This document shows, piece after piece, positions 18,913 through 27,394 of a DNA stretch of 45,477 bases (positions within the stretch are counted from its first letter, which is position 1; each line of letters opens with the position of its first letter). The DNA comes from Phycisphaerales bacterium. Its GTDB lineage: Bacteria; Planctomycetota; UBA1135; UBA2386. The stretch spans positions 1 to 45,477 of the forward strand of contig JADCJE010000055.1 in NCBI GenBank assembly GCA_020247305.1. The letters run 5' to 3'. Below the pieces are notes generated by a model, which ran no database searches, was not told the origin of the DNA, and worked only from the letters and a program-made list of their open reading frames with translations. The position numbers were made by a program, and so were the translations under genes.

Positions 18913-21786
18913 TCACGGCAACTTCAGCTCGGCGCGCTGCATGCCCGGTTCGAGCACCAGCTTCTTCGCCGGACGGTAGTCGCCGAGCAGGGCGATCTCG
19001 TAACGGCCCGGCGGCGCGTTGGCGATGACCGCGACGCCGGCCTCGTCCAGTTCGACGTTGGCGAAGAAACGGCCGTCGCGGCGCACCTGCACGAAGCCGG
19101 TCGCCACGTCCGCAGTCGGATCGACGACGACCTCGATGACCGCGCCCGCCTGCAGCGCGACCTGCAGCGGCCGCGGCGACAGCAGGTCGCGCGGCAGCGC
19201 GAGGTCGATCGCGCGCGGCGCGAAGCCGGAGGCGCGCACGACGAGGCGGCTCGACCGCTCGCCGACGCCGGTGAGCTCGAAGCTGCCGTCGGCGCCGGTG
19301 CGCGTCGCCGGCTCGAACAACTCGAAGTCGGACTCGTAGCCGATCAGCACCTGCGCGCCGGCGATCGGCGCGCCGTCGGGTCCGGCGACGACGCCGCGCA
19401 GGCGCGCGCCGCGCTCCAGCACGATCTCGCCCAGGTCGTGCATGCCGCCGGGCTCGAAGTCGCGCTCGACCACGAACGGCGCGAAGCCCTCGCTCCACAC
19501 CTCGACGCGCACGCGGCCGGCCGGGCAGCCGTTCCAGTTCAGCTCGCCATCGGCGAGGTCGAACCACGTGCCGGCGCGCGGGCCATCGTCGCCGTCGTCG
19601 CTCGCGGCGACGCGCACCAGCACGCCGGCGAGACGCCGACGTCCCGGCAGGCCGGCCACGGTCGCGCTGATCGTGCACGCCGGCGCGACGTCGAACTGCA
19701 CGACCACCGGCTCGTCCGCCGCCGGCAGCGCCCGGACCACCAGTTCGCCGCGGTCCGGGCGTGCGACCACGAGGTCGCCGCCGCGTTCCAGGGCCTCGAT
19801 CACGAACGCGCCGTCGGCGTCGCTGACGGCGCTGACGCTGCCGACGCCGCTGCCGCGCAGCGAGATCGCCGCGCCGGCGAGCGGACTGCCGTCGCGCGCG
19901 ACGACCTTGCCGCGCACCAACTGCGGCGGCGCCAGCGTCAGCGCGAGCGGCGCGCCGCCAGACGGCTGCGCGGTCGCGCGCTGGAACTCGCCTGCGGCAG
20001 CCTGAGCGGGGTTGCGCGCGCGCACGCGGTAGTCACCGGGCGCGAGGTCGGCGATCGACCAGCGGCCGGCGGCGTCGGTGACGGCGTTCGCCGCCTGCTC
20101 GTCGCCACGGAAGACCTGCACCACCGCGCCGACGAACGGCTTGTCGGCGCGCAGCACCTGCCCGTGCAGGCGCGCCGCGGGCGGCAACACGACCGTCGTC
20201 ACCCGCGGGCGCGCGCCGTCGACCGCGACGTCGGCGGCGACGGTGGCGCGGCCCGGCGCCGAGAACTGCAGGCTCAGGGACCGTGGCTCGGTCGTGGTGA
20301 CGGCGACCACGCCCGTCGCGTCGGTGGTCGCCAGCGCAACGTCGCGCGCGGTGGTGAAGATGCGCGCGAGGCCGCGGCCGACGTCGCCGACGTCGAGTTG
20401 CACGGCCGCGTCGCCGACCGCGCGCACGTCGTCGCTGCGGCGCGCGCGGCGCACCACCATGGCGCCGGCGATCGGCGCGCCGCGTTCGTCGACGACACGG
20501 GCGCTGCCGGCGCGCGGCGACGCGACCGTCAGGCTGACCTCGGCGACCGCGAGTTCGTCGATGCGGACGTCGACGGCCGGCCGGCGGGTGACCGTGAACA
20601 CGCAGTCGTCGTCGACTGCGCGCAGTTCGGCGAGGCCCGGCGACCAGTCGCCGGGGAAGCGGAACGCGCCGTCGGCGCCGACGGTGGCGAAGCCGATCTG
20701 GCCGCCGACGTCGCGCAGCCGCAGCCACACGCCGGGCGACAACGTGGCGCCGCGCGCGGCGTCGAGCGCGCCGACGACCGCCGCCCGGCGCGGCAGTTCG
20801 ACCTCCAGCGGCGCGTCGTCGACGCCGACCTGCACGGCGCGCGACACGGCCCCGAACTCCGGATGGCGCACGACGAGCCGCATGACGCTGCGGCCGATGC
20901 CGGTGATCGTGAAGCGGCCATCGGCGCCGGCGCGCGCGGTCAGCGGGTCGGCGAAGCCCGCGCGCGAGTTCGCCGGCAGCAGTTCGATCACCGCGTCCGG
21001 CACCGGCGCGCGCGTCTCGACGCTCAGCACGACGCCGCGCACGGGCGCCAACGTCGCTCGCGCGACGCGCAGGGACACGCTCGGCTGCTCGCCGACGACC
21101 ACGACGGGCAGCACCGCCGGCTGCCACGACGGGTGGCGCGCGACAAGGCGCGCCGGCCCGGCTTCGAGGTTGGTGAAGCGGAATGCGCCCGCGCTCGTCG
21201 TCACCGCGACGCGCGCGCGACGGTCGTCGCCGACCACCGCTTCGACGGCGACGCGGGCGTTGGCGAGCGGCGCACCAGCTTCGGTCAGCACGACGCCGGC
21301 GAGCGTGAAGCCGGGCACGAGGCGCAGGTCGAGCGGCGGCCCGCCGGCGCGCGCCTCGACGAGCTGCTCGGCGTGCTGCGGGTGCTCGACGCCGACCAGC
21401 AGGCCGTGGACGGCCGGCGCGACGAAGCGGAAGGCGCCGTCGGCGCCGACGAGGGCCCGCTCCAGTCGCTCGCGCTGCCACTCGGGCCACGCGGTGGTCG
21501 CGCGATACAGCGAGACCGTGGCGCCGGGCAGCGGCTGACCATCGGCCCCGCGCACGACGCCCGCCACCTGCCCGACGACCTTCGGCGACGCCGGATTGGC
21601 GGCCGCTGCGGGCAGCCGGGGCGCGACCGGCAGCGCGGGCGCGAGCGCGGCCGAGCCGCCGGCGGGCGCGCGCAGCGACAGCGGGGGATCGCGGCGCACG
21701 ACCTGCCAGACGGCGACGGCGAGCGCGGCGAGCACGACGATGCCGATCGGCCAGGCGGACCGGCGGCGCGGACGCGGCGCGATCAT
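18913..21786 (-). CDS. Membrane-anchored protein with serial carboxypeptidase regulatory-like domains, 957 aa
   Basis: A Pro/Arg-rich cytoplasmic tail precedes one membrane helix (residues about 12-30). Next come about eight beta-sandwich repeats of the carboxypeptidase-D regulatory-like type, each following the pattern G-x-V-x(5)-G-x-P-L-x-G-A-x-V, later DGxFxFxxLxPG. Examples start near residues 75, 160, 250, 560, 640, 760. The repeats would form a long extracytoplasmic rod; such proteins in sigma/kinase operons may sense or bind surface ligands. The start ATG overlaps the kinase stop codon (ATGA at 21783-21786), so the two are translated in a coupled manner. The transmembrane position next to a kinase suggests a receptor or effector, by inference. 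Confidence 0.85.
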   Translation of the reverse strand: MIAPRPRRRSAWPIGIVVLAALAVAVWQVVRRDPPLSLRAPAGGSAALAPALPVAPRLPAAAANPASPKVVGQVAGVVRGADGQPLPGATVSLYRATTAWPEWQRERLERALVGADGAFRFVAPAVHGLLVGVEHPQHAEQLVEARAGGPPLDLRLVPGFTLAGVVLTEAGAPLANARVAVEAVVGDDRRARVAVTTSAGAFRFTNLEAGPARLVARHPSWQPAVLPVVVVGEQPSVSLRVARATLAPVRGVVLSVETRAPVPDAVIELLPANSRAGFADPLTARAGADGRFTITGIGRSVMRLVVRHPEFGAVSRAVQVGVDDAPLEVELPRRAAVVGALDAARGATLSPGVWLRLRDVGGQIGFATVGADGAFRFPGDWSPGLAELRAVDDDCVFTVTRRPAVDVRIDELAVAEVSLTVASPRAGSARVVDERGAPIAGAMVVRRARRSDDVRAVGDAAVQLDVGDVGRGLARIFTTARDVALATTDATGVVAVTTTEPRSLSLQFSAPGRATVAADVAVDGARPRVTTVVLPPAARLHGQVLRADKPFVGAVVQVFRGDEQAANAVTDAAGRWSIADLAPGDYRVRARNPAQAAAGEFQRATAQPSGGAPLALTLAPPQLVRGKVVARDGSPLAGAAISLRGSGVGSVSAVSDADGAFVIEALERGGDLVVARPDRGELVVRALPAADEPVVVQFDVAPACTISATVAGLPGRRRLAGVLVRVAASDDGDDGPRAGTWFDLADGELNWNGCPAGRVRVEVWSEGFAPFVVERDFEPGGMHDLGEIVLERGARLRGVVAGPDGAPIAGAQVLIGYESDFELFEPATRTGADGSFELTGVGERSSRLVVRASGFAPRAIDLALPRDLLSPRPLQVALQAGAVIEVVVDPTADVATGFVQVRRDGRFFANVELDEAGVAVIANAPPGRYEIALLGDYRPAKKLVLEPGMQRAELKLP

Positions 21787-24410
21787 CGCGCGCTCCCGGC
21801 GGCGTCGAGTTCGGCGCGCACGTCCCGGAACTGCTGCGCCAGCAGTCGCGCGTTCTCGGCAGCGCCGCCGGGCAGGCCGCGCTCGGCCTCGCGGCAGACG
21901 CGCACCACGGCGTCGATCGCCTGGGCGGGCTCGATCGCTTCCTGCACCACCACCATGGCGTCGTCGCGCGCCTTCGCCAGCTCGCCGGCCAGCAACGACG
22001 CGCGCATGCGGAACAGGCGCGCTTCCGGATCGCCGTCGGCGGTGACCACCCAAGACTCGGCGAGCCGCGGCGCGTCGGGCGAACCGGCGGCGACGTGCAT
22101 GATGGCGGCGATGCGCGCCATGCCGCGCAGGTTGGGGTAGTCGCGCCGCAGCGCCTCGAAGGGCCGCAGCCACAGCGCGGCCAGCGCGCGCGGCGGAGCC
22201 AGTTGCAGGAACCGCTCGAAGGCGGCGAGCCGCTGCTCGGGCCCGGGGCCGTCGGCGCGCGCGACGCTGCCGCGCTGCGGTGGCTGCGTGATCATGTCGA
22301 GCACCGCGCGCCAGCTGGACAGCGGACTGTCGGGCGCAGCGGCGGCTTCGACCGCGGCAGCAGCGCGGTCGGCGAGCTGGCGGACCACCTCGGGGTCGCC
22401 AAGGCGCGTCATCGGCTCGGCGCACAGGCCCGCGAGGGTCGCCGCCAGCCCGGTTGCCTGCGGCGCGGGCAAGGCGTCCGCCGGCGCCGTCTCCAGCCAC
22501 GCGAGGGCCTGCGCGCGCAGCGCGCGCCGCTGCGGATGGCCGAGGCCGAAATCCATCAGGTTGGCGCGCGGACAAGGCTGCAGGCCGCTGATGGCCCACA
22601 GCAGCGCGCCGACGACGCGACGGCGCTCGGGGGCGGCGGCCGCGAGTTCCTCCGCGAGCCGCTGCAGGCGCGCCGCCGGATCGGCGCTGATGGCGACGTC
22701 GAGCGCGCCGAGCAGCGCCAGCGGGAAGGCCGCGCCGGGCCGCAGGTAGCTGGCGAGCGCGAGGTCGGTGCGCGCGTCGTCGGGCCGCGCCACCGCCGCG
22801 GTCAGACGCGCGACGCCGCGCCCGAGGTAGAGCTGGTAGAGCTGCAGTTCGACGACCAGCTCGCGGCCGGCGCGTTCGAGCAGCGCTTCGGCGATGGCCG
22901 CGTCGAGCGCGCGCGCCGCCTCGTGGCCGCGGCCCTCGCGCAGCAGCGCCATCGCCGCCGGCGCCGGCTCGTCGCGCCACGCGCCGCGCATGGCGTCGAC
23001 CAGCTCGTCGTCGGGATCGGCGGCGGCGGCGCGGTCGAACGCCGTCAGCACGCGCTGGCTCGGCGGCGACGCGGGCAAATCGATGCCGGACAACGCCGCC
23101 AGCAAGCCCGCCGGACCGGCGACGTCGCCGCGTTCGCCGCGCACGAGCTTGCCGATCTCGACCAGCTCCTCCTGGTGGCGCAGCGCGAAGCCGCGCGAGC
23201 GCTCGTTGCGCAGCACGCCGAGCAGCACCACGGTGAGCATCGTCAGCACGACGGTGGCGGCGATCGCGCCCGACAGCACCGGGTTCTTGCGCATGCGCCG
23301 CCACGCGCGCACGTGCAGCGGCAGGCGGCGGATGTGCACCGGCTCGCCGTCGGCGATGCGCTGCAGGTCGCGCGCCAGCGCTTCGCCGTCCTGGTAACGA
23401 TCGGCGGCCTCGCGCGACAGCAGCTTGTCGAGCACGGCCTCGAGGTCGCGCGGCGGGGAGGGCACGAAGTCGCGCAGCCGGCGCGGCGTGCCGTAGAGGA
23501 TCTCGTGCAGCATCGCCTCCGTCGTGCGCGCCGCGAGCGGCAGTTCGCCGGTGACCGCCTCGAACAGCGTGACGCCGAGCGAGTACAGGTCGCTCGGCGG
23601 CCCCAGTTCGCCGCCGAGCGCCTGCTCCGGCGAGCTGTAGTGCAGCGTGCCGAGGAATCCCGCGTCCTTGGAGGTCAGGCGCATCGTGGCGTGGTCGAGC
23701 GCCTTGGCGAGGCCGAAGTCGGTGAGCGCGAGCGTGCCGTCGGCGCTGACCAGCAGGTTGCCCGGCTTGACGTCGCGGTGCAGCAGGCGGCGGCGGTGCG
23801 CGAGGCCGAGCGCGTCGGCGACGCCGGCGAAGCGCCGCGCGGCGTCGAGCGGGGGCAGCGGCTTCTTGCCGACGCGCCGCGCTGCGGCGATGTGCTTGTC
23901 GAGGCTCATGCCGACGACGCGCTCCATCGCGAAGAAGAGCACGCCCTGCGACTCGCCGTAGTCGTAGATCGGCACGATGTGCCGGTGGTGCAGCGCTGCG
24001 GTCGCGCGCGCCTCGGCGCGGAAACGCTTCTGCATCGTCGGATCGCCGGAGTACGCCGGCGCCAGCACCTTGACCGCGACCTCGCGTTCGAGTTCCTCCT
24101 GCCAGCCGAGGTAGACCGTGCCCATGCCGCCGCGGCCGAGCACGCCCTTGATGGCGTAGGGGCCGATGCGCGCCGGCGTCGCGGTCGAATCGGCGCCGCC
24201 GACGACCTCGCGCATCAGGTCGAGCGCGTCGATGCGGCCGCGCAGGTCGTCGCCGACCGGCGTGGTGTCGCGGTGCAGCGCCGCGCGCAGGTCGCCGACC
24301 GAACTCGCGCGCAGGGCGTCCGCCAGCCGCTGGTCGGCGGCTTCATTCGGTTCCTCCGCGGGGGCCGCCGTCACCGGCGGCGGCGGCGCTTCGTCGTTGG
24401 ACGCGGTCAC
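21783..24410 (-). CDS. Membrane Ser/Thr protein kinase, PknB-like, 875 aa
   Basis: The kinase domain (about 82-350) has the Gly-rich loop GRGGMG (92-97), catalytic Lys in VAVKVL (114), HRDVKPGNLL (Asp213), DFGLAK (231-236) and the activation segment ending YSSPEQ. A single membrane helix follows (about 379-400) and then a 470-residue Ala-rich helical region resembling TPR-type repeats, a common planctomycetal arrangement. Translation starts at GTG 24408-24410, overlapping the stop of the ECF sigma gene (GTGA); the stop overlaps the next gene (ATGA). It therefore belongs to a sigma-kinase-receptor unit and may phosphorylate the sigma factor or a shared target. The N-terminal 80 residues are disordered and Pro/Glu rich. 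Confidence 0.93.
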   Translation of the reverse strand: MTASNDEAPPPPVTAAPAEEPNEAADQRLADALRASSVGDLRAALHRDTTPVGDDLRGRIDALDLMREVVGGADSTATPARIGPYAIKGVLGRGGMGTVYLGWQEELEREVAVKVLAPAYSGDPTMQKRFRAEARATAALHHRHIVPIYDYGESQGVLFFAMERVVGMSLDKHIAAARRVGKKPLPPLDAARRFAGVADALGLAHRRRLLHRDVKPGNLLVSADGTLALTDFGLAKALDHATMRLTSKDAGFLGTLHYSSPEQALGGELGPPSDLYSLGVTLFEAVTGELPLAARTTEAMLHEILYGTPRRLRDFVPSPPRDLEAVLDKLLSREAADRYQDGEALARDLQRIADGEPVHIRRLPLHVRAWRRMRKNPVLSGAIAATVVLTMLTVVLLGVLRNERSRGFALRHQEELVEIGKLVRGERGDVAGPAGLLAALSGIDLPASPPSQRVLTAFDRAAAADPDDELVDAMRGAWRDEPAPAAMALLREGRGHEAARALDAAIAEALLERAGRELVVELQLYQLYLGRGVARLTAAVARPDDARTDLALASYLRPGAAFPLALLGALDVAISADPAARLQRLAEELAAAAPERRRVVGALLWAISGLQPCPRANLMDFGLGHPQRRALRAQALAWLETAPADALPAPQATGLAATLAGLCAEPMTRLGDPEVVRQLADRAAAAVEAAAAPDSPLSSWRAVLDMITQPPQRGSVARADGPGPEQRLAAFERFLQLAPPRALAALWLRPFEALRRDYPNLRGMARIAAIMHVAAGSPDAPRLAESWVVTADGDPEARLFRMRASLLAGELAKARDDAMVVVQEAIEPAQAIDAVVRVCREAERGLPGGAAENARLLAQQFRDVRAELDAAGSAR

Positions 24411-24928
24411 GGCTTGAGTTCGCGGCGCAGCTTCTCCAGCGCGCGGCTGGCCAGCAGGTAGACGGCGTTCTCGGTGCGGCCCATGTGCTCGGCGACCTCG
24501 CGCGCCGAGCGGCCCTCGATCTGCATCATCATCAGGACCTCGCGGTGGTCCTCCGACAGCTTCTCCATCGCGGCGGCCAACAACTGCAGCCGGTCCTTGC
24601 GGTCGGCGTGGGTCACGGGACCCGAGCGTCGGTCGGCGATCGGCAGGTCGGTCTTCGGCGCGACCTCCTTGCGCGGATCGCGCGCGGCGACGCTGATCTG
24701 GTCGCGGATGATGCGGCCGACCTTGCGGCGGGCCAGCGTCACCAGCCACGCGCCGGCGCTGCCTTCCTCGGCGAGCGTGTGCCACGAGTTGACCGCCTCG
24801 ATGGCGACCTCCTGCAGCACGTCCTCCGGATCCATGCGCGCCCGCAGGGCCGGCCCCATGCGCAGGTAGATGACCGAGAGCAGCCGCTCGCGATGCTGCT
24901 CGAAGGCGACTTCGGGGGAGAGGGCCAT
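24407..24928 (-). CDS. ECF RNA polymerase sigma factor, 173 aa
   Basis: Region 2 (about residues 12-80) includes the -10 recognition helix segment MDPEDVLQEVAIEAVNSW and GAWLVTLARRKVGRIIRD. Region 4 (about 115-170) includes LSEDHREVLMMMQIEGRSAREVAEHMGRTENAVYLLASRALEKL, a canonical helix-turn-helix. The linker (85-110) carries the DxxD-rich patch seen in sigma factors paired with protein kinases. No anti-sigma factor follows; instead the gene runs by a GTGA overlap into a Ser/Thr kinase, the arrangement in which phosphorylation replaces anti-sigma control. The start ATG 24926-24928 has no obvious ribosome binding site. Confidence 0.92.
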   Translation of the reverse strand: MALSPEVAFEQHRERLLSVIYLRMGPALRARMDPEDVLQEVAIEAVNSWHTLAEEGSAGAWLVTLARRKVGRIIRDQISVAARDPRKEVAPKTDLPIADRRSGPVTHADRKDRLQLLAAAMEKLSEDHREVLMMMQIEGRSAREVAEHMGRTENAVYLLASRALEKLRRELKP

Positions 24929-25031
24929 GGCGCGCGGGGGCAGGGGTACGACTGGGCGACGCAGGGATTCCCAGGTCGCCGGGGCGAAGCGTACGACATG
25001 CCTGCGCTGACGGCGAGCCGTACGCGGCGGG

Positions 25032-25442
25032 TCAGAGACCGGGCTCGACGAGCTCGGCCGGGAGGCGGCGCAGCTTGCCGTCGCGGCCGACGCAGGCGAG
25101 GCGCGTGCGCGCCGTGGCGCACACCATGCCATCGGAGGCACGGCGGCATTCGTACTCCAGGGTCACCGCCGCGCGGCCCGGCTCGGCGACGCGGACCGCG
25201 ATCGCCACCACGTCGTCGTAGTCGACCGGCTTGTGGTAGCGGCAGGTGAACTCGACGACCTGCAGCAGGTTGCCCTCGTCCTCCATCTGCCGGTAGGTCT
25301 TGCCGCGCTGCCGCATCCACTCCGTGCGCGCCTCCTCCAGCCACGCGACGTAGCTGCCGTGGTGCGCGACCGCCATACGGTCGGTCTCGCAGTAGCGCAC
25401 GCGGACGCGGTGGACGGGCGGCGGGAACGGATCGTCGTGCAT
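25032..25442 (-). CDS. Acyl-CoA thioesterase, YbgC/4HBT hotdog family, 136 aa
   Basis: The motif VRYCETDRMAVAHHGSYVAWLEEARTEW (residues about 14-41) is the active-site strand and helix of the YbgC/FadM group, with Asp21 as catalytic carboxylate and an AVAHHGSY variant of the usual GVVYHANY. The YYHKPVDYDDVVAI-like segment follows. Such enzymes hydrolyse acyl-CoA esters in the cytoplasm, and the length is standard. A longer TTG start at 25454 is possible, but ATG 25440-25442 fits the family's N-terminus. The gene lies 13 bases behind the metallophosphoesterase gene and is probably cotranscribed with it. Confidence 0.88.
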   Translation of the reverse strand: MHDDPFPPPVHRVRVRYCETDRMAVAHHGSYVAWLEEARTEWMRQRGKTYRQMEDEGNLLQVVEFTCRYHKPVDYDDVVAIAVRVAEPGRAAVTLEYECRRASDGMVCATARTRLACVGRDGKLRRLPAELVEPGL

Positions 25443-25455
25443 CGGCGGCGGCAAT

Positions 25456-26262
25456 CTACGGTCGCGTCAGCCAGAAGGCGCGGCCTTCGGTCGCGAACAG
25501 CCGGCAGCGGCCGAGCGCCATCGTCGCCGCCGGGCTGTGGGCGTGGCCGAAGACCACGAAGCCGTCGGCGGCGACGGCGAGCAGCTGCGTCAGGCGCGAC
25601 AGTTCGTCGCGGCGCACGCCGGGCAAGGCGGGGTTCTGGTGCAGCAGCAACACCTGCGGACCCGCGCCGATCGCAGTCGCGACGGCTTCGATGTAGTCGT
25701 CGTGGCGGCGGCGCCAGGGTCGGTCGGGATTGCCGACGATGCCGCTGACGCCGGCGATGCGCAGCCCGGCGAACTCGGCGGCGACCGCGAGGCCGTGCAG
25801 GCCCGGGTCGAGCAGCGCGATGCCGGCTTCGGCGGCGAAGGCCTGCACCTCGGCGCTGGTCGCGCCGAAGTCGTCGTGATTGCCGGCGACGCCGGCGACG
25901 AACGCCGCCTGCTTGGCGAAGGCGCGCCACACCGGCCGCACGTCCCCCACGCCGGCCCGCTGCCCCTGGTCCGCCGGCGCGAAGAGGTCGCCGGCGAGCA
26001 AGACGCCGAGGCGGCTGCGGCCGACGCCGGTGGCGGTCGCGTGCCGACCGACCGCCGCGGCGACGGCGAGGCCGACCAGTTCGTCGCCCTCGTCCCCGTC
26101 GACGTGGCCCTGCAGGTCGGAGGCCAAGAACAAGGCGTCGAGCGCCGGCGGCAAGCCGTCGACCACGGCGCGATGGACGCGCAGGCATCCCGGGCCGCCG
26201 CCGGGCGCCTGCCGGTAGGCGACCTCGAAGGCCGGCGCGTCGTCGACAGCAAGCAGGTTCAC
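25456..26262 (-). CDS. Calcineurin-like metallophosphoesterase, 268 aa
   Basis: The metal-binding motifs of the family appear in order: SDLQGH (48-53; variant of D-x-H), LLAGDLF (about 88-94), AGNHDD (about 126-131), LLLHQNP and finally VFGHAHSP. These coordinate two metal ions and mark the protein as a cytoplasmic phosphoesterase; the substrate is unknown. The first ligand motif is SDLQGH rather than the common DxHG, so one position differs from typical members. The start is GTG 26260-26262, chosen because TAGGGT lies exactly 6 nt upstream. It heads a two-gene unit with the thioesterase. Confidence 0.85.
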   Translation of the reverse strand: MNLLAVDDAPAFEVAYRQAPGGGPGCLRVHRAVVDGLPPALDALFLASDLQGHVDGDEGDELVGLAVAAAVGRHATATGVGRSRLGVLLAGDLFAPADQGQRAGVGDVRPVWRAFAKQAAFVAGVAGNHDDFGATSAEVQAFAAEAGIALLDPGLHGLAVAAEFAGLRIAGVSGIVGNPDRPWRRRHDDYIEAVATAIGAGPQVLLLHQNPALPGVRRDELSRLTQLLAVAADGFVVFGHAHSPAATMALGRCRLFATEGRAFWLTRP

Positions 26263-26268
26263 CGTGTC

Positions 26269-26274
26269 ACCCTA
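26269..26274 (-). promoter_or_regulatory. -10-like TAGGGT, leaderless spacing to a GTG start
   Basis: On the minus strand TAGGGT is followed by 6 nt and GTG 26260-26262. It supports this GTG as the start of the metallophosphoesterase gene. Confidence 0.5.
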
Positions 26275-26410
26275 CGGACGCCGGCTCGGCGGCACAACGC
26301 CGGCGACGCCGACGGGCACGGAACATCGCCAGCGGCGGCAGCGGCGAAACTGGCGCGCCGGCGACAAAGCGGGAAGGATTGCGGTCGGACTCCCTCCAAT
26401 GCCGCCACCC

Positions 26411-27394
26411 ATGCGACCGACGCTGCCGCCCGCGCTGCCGTTGTTGTTCCTGTTCGCCGCCGCCTGCTCGTCCACGGACGAGGTCCGCCGCGAGCCCGCC
26501 GTCGAGGAGGCGGCGACCGCTCGCGAACAGGACAAGAACGCCAAGAAGTACCGCGACTTCCGCGCCGTGCTGGTCCGCCTCGATCAGGCCATGGACAGCT
26601 ACGTGCAGGCGGTCAGCAACCAGGGCGAGACGCGCGCCGACATGCAGAGCGAGCGGCTCTACAAGCTGGTCCAGGACACGGTGCTCGACCGCGGCGCCGC
26701 GCGCCCGGACCAGGTCCGGCCGCAGCCCGGCGAGACCTTCGCCAAGTTGCGGGCGATGGCGACCGACGGCAGCGACCCGGACGGCCAGGGCACCGCGCTG
26801 AGCGCCCTCGGCTTCAGCGGCGACGCCGAAGTGATGCCGACGATCTTGCAGGGCGCGCAGCTGGGCGACCCCTTCCTCGTCGACCGCGCACTGCTCGGCC
26901 TCGCGGTGCTGCGCGCGCCGGCGACGCCGCCCGGCATCTTCGAGGCGGTGATCCTGCGCCCGGGCCATCCCGAGGACGGCCGCGTGCAGGCTGCATGGGC
27001 GCTGCACCGGATCCAGCAGACGGTGACCGACCAGGAGCCGATCCTCGCCGTCTGGCGGCGGTTGCTGCGCGACCACCGCGACGCGCTGCCGGCGGGCGTG
27101 CTCACCAACGCCGTGCGCGGCCTGGGTTACGGCCGCGCGGCGGCGGACGGCGCGCTCGCCGGGTCGTTCCTCAAGCACCCGGTGCCGCGCGTGCGCATGG
27201 CCGCGACGATCGCCGTCGGGCGCATCAAGGCGCAGGACCAGTGGCCGCTGCTCGTCGACCTGCTCGCGCCGCAGGAAACGGTGCAGAACGTGCGCCTGCA
27301 CGCGCGCAAGGCCCTGCAGGAGCTTGCCGGGGGCACCGACCACGGCTACGACGTCGCGGCGTGGCGCAAGACGTTCGATCGCGGCGAGCGCTGA
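26411..27394 (+). CDS. HEAT-repeat lipoprotein, 327 aa
   Basis: The signal MRPTLPPALPLLFLFAAAC ends in a lipobox with Cys at residue 19; an alternative ATG at 26399 adds four residues (MPPP). A charged coiled segment (about 25-60) is followed by HEAT-like helical pairs from about 105 to the end, for example QGTALSALGFSGDAEVMPTI, VQAAWALHRIQ, and VRMAATIAVGRIKAQ. HEAT proteins scaffold other proteins; this one would sit on a membrane surface. Its 3' end overlaps the following lipoprotein gene by 34 bases in another frame, so the two are likely coexpressed. Confidence 0.82.
   Translation: MRPTLPPALPLLFLFAAACSSTDEVRREPAVEEAATAREQDKNAKKYRDFRAVLVRLDQAMDSYVQAVSNQGETRADMQSERLYKLVQDTVLDRGAARPDQVRPQPGETFAKLRAMATDGSDPDGQGTALSALGFSGDAEVMPTILQGAQLGDPFLVDRALLGLAVLRAPATPPGIFEAVILRPGHPEDGRVQAAWALHRIQQTVTDQEPILAVWRRLLRDHRDALPAGVLTNAVRGLGYGRAAADGALAGSFLKHPVPRVRMAATIAVGRIKAQDQWPLLVDLLAPQETVQNVRLHARKALQELAGGTDHGYDVAAWRKTFDRGER

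Noticed and set aside
25453..25458. TAGATT as a -10 element for the thioesterase gene
   Set aside because: It overlaps the stop codon of the metallophosphoesterase gene, and the two genes are only 13 bases apart, so an operon explains it.
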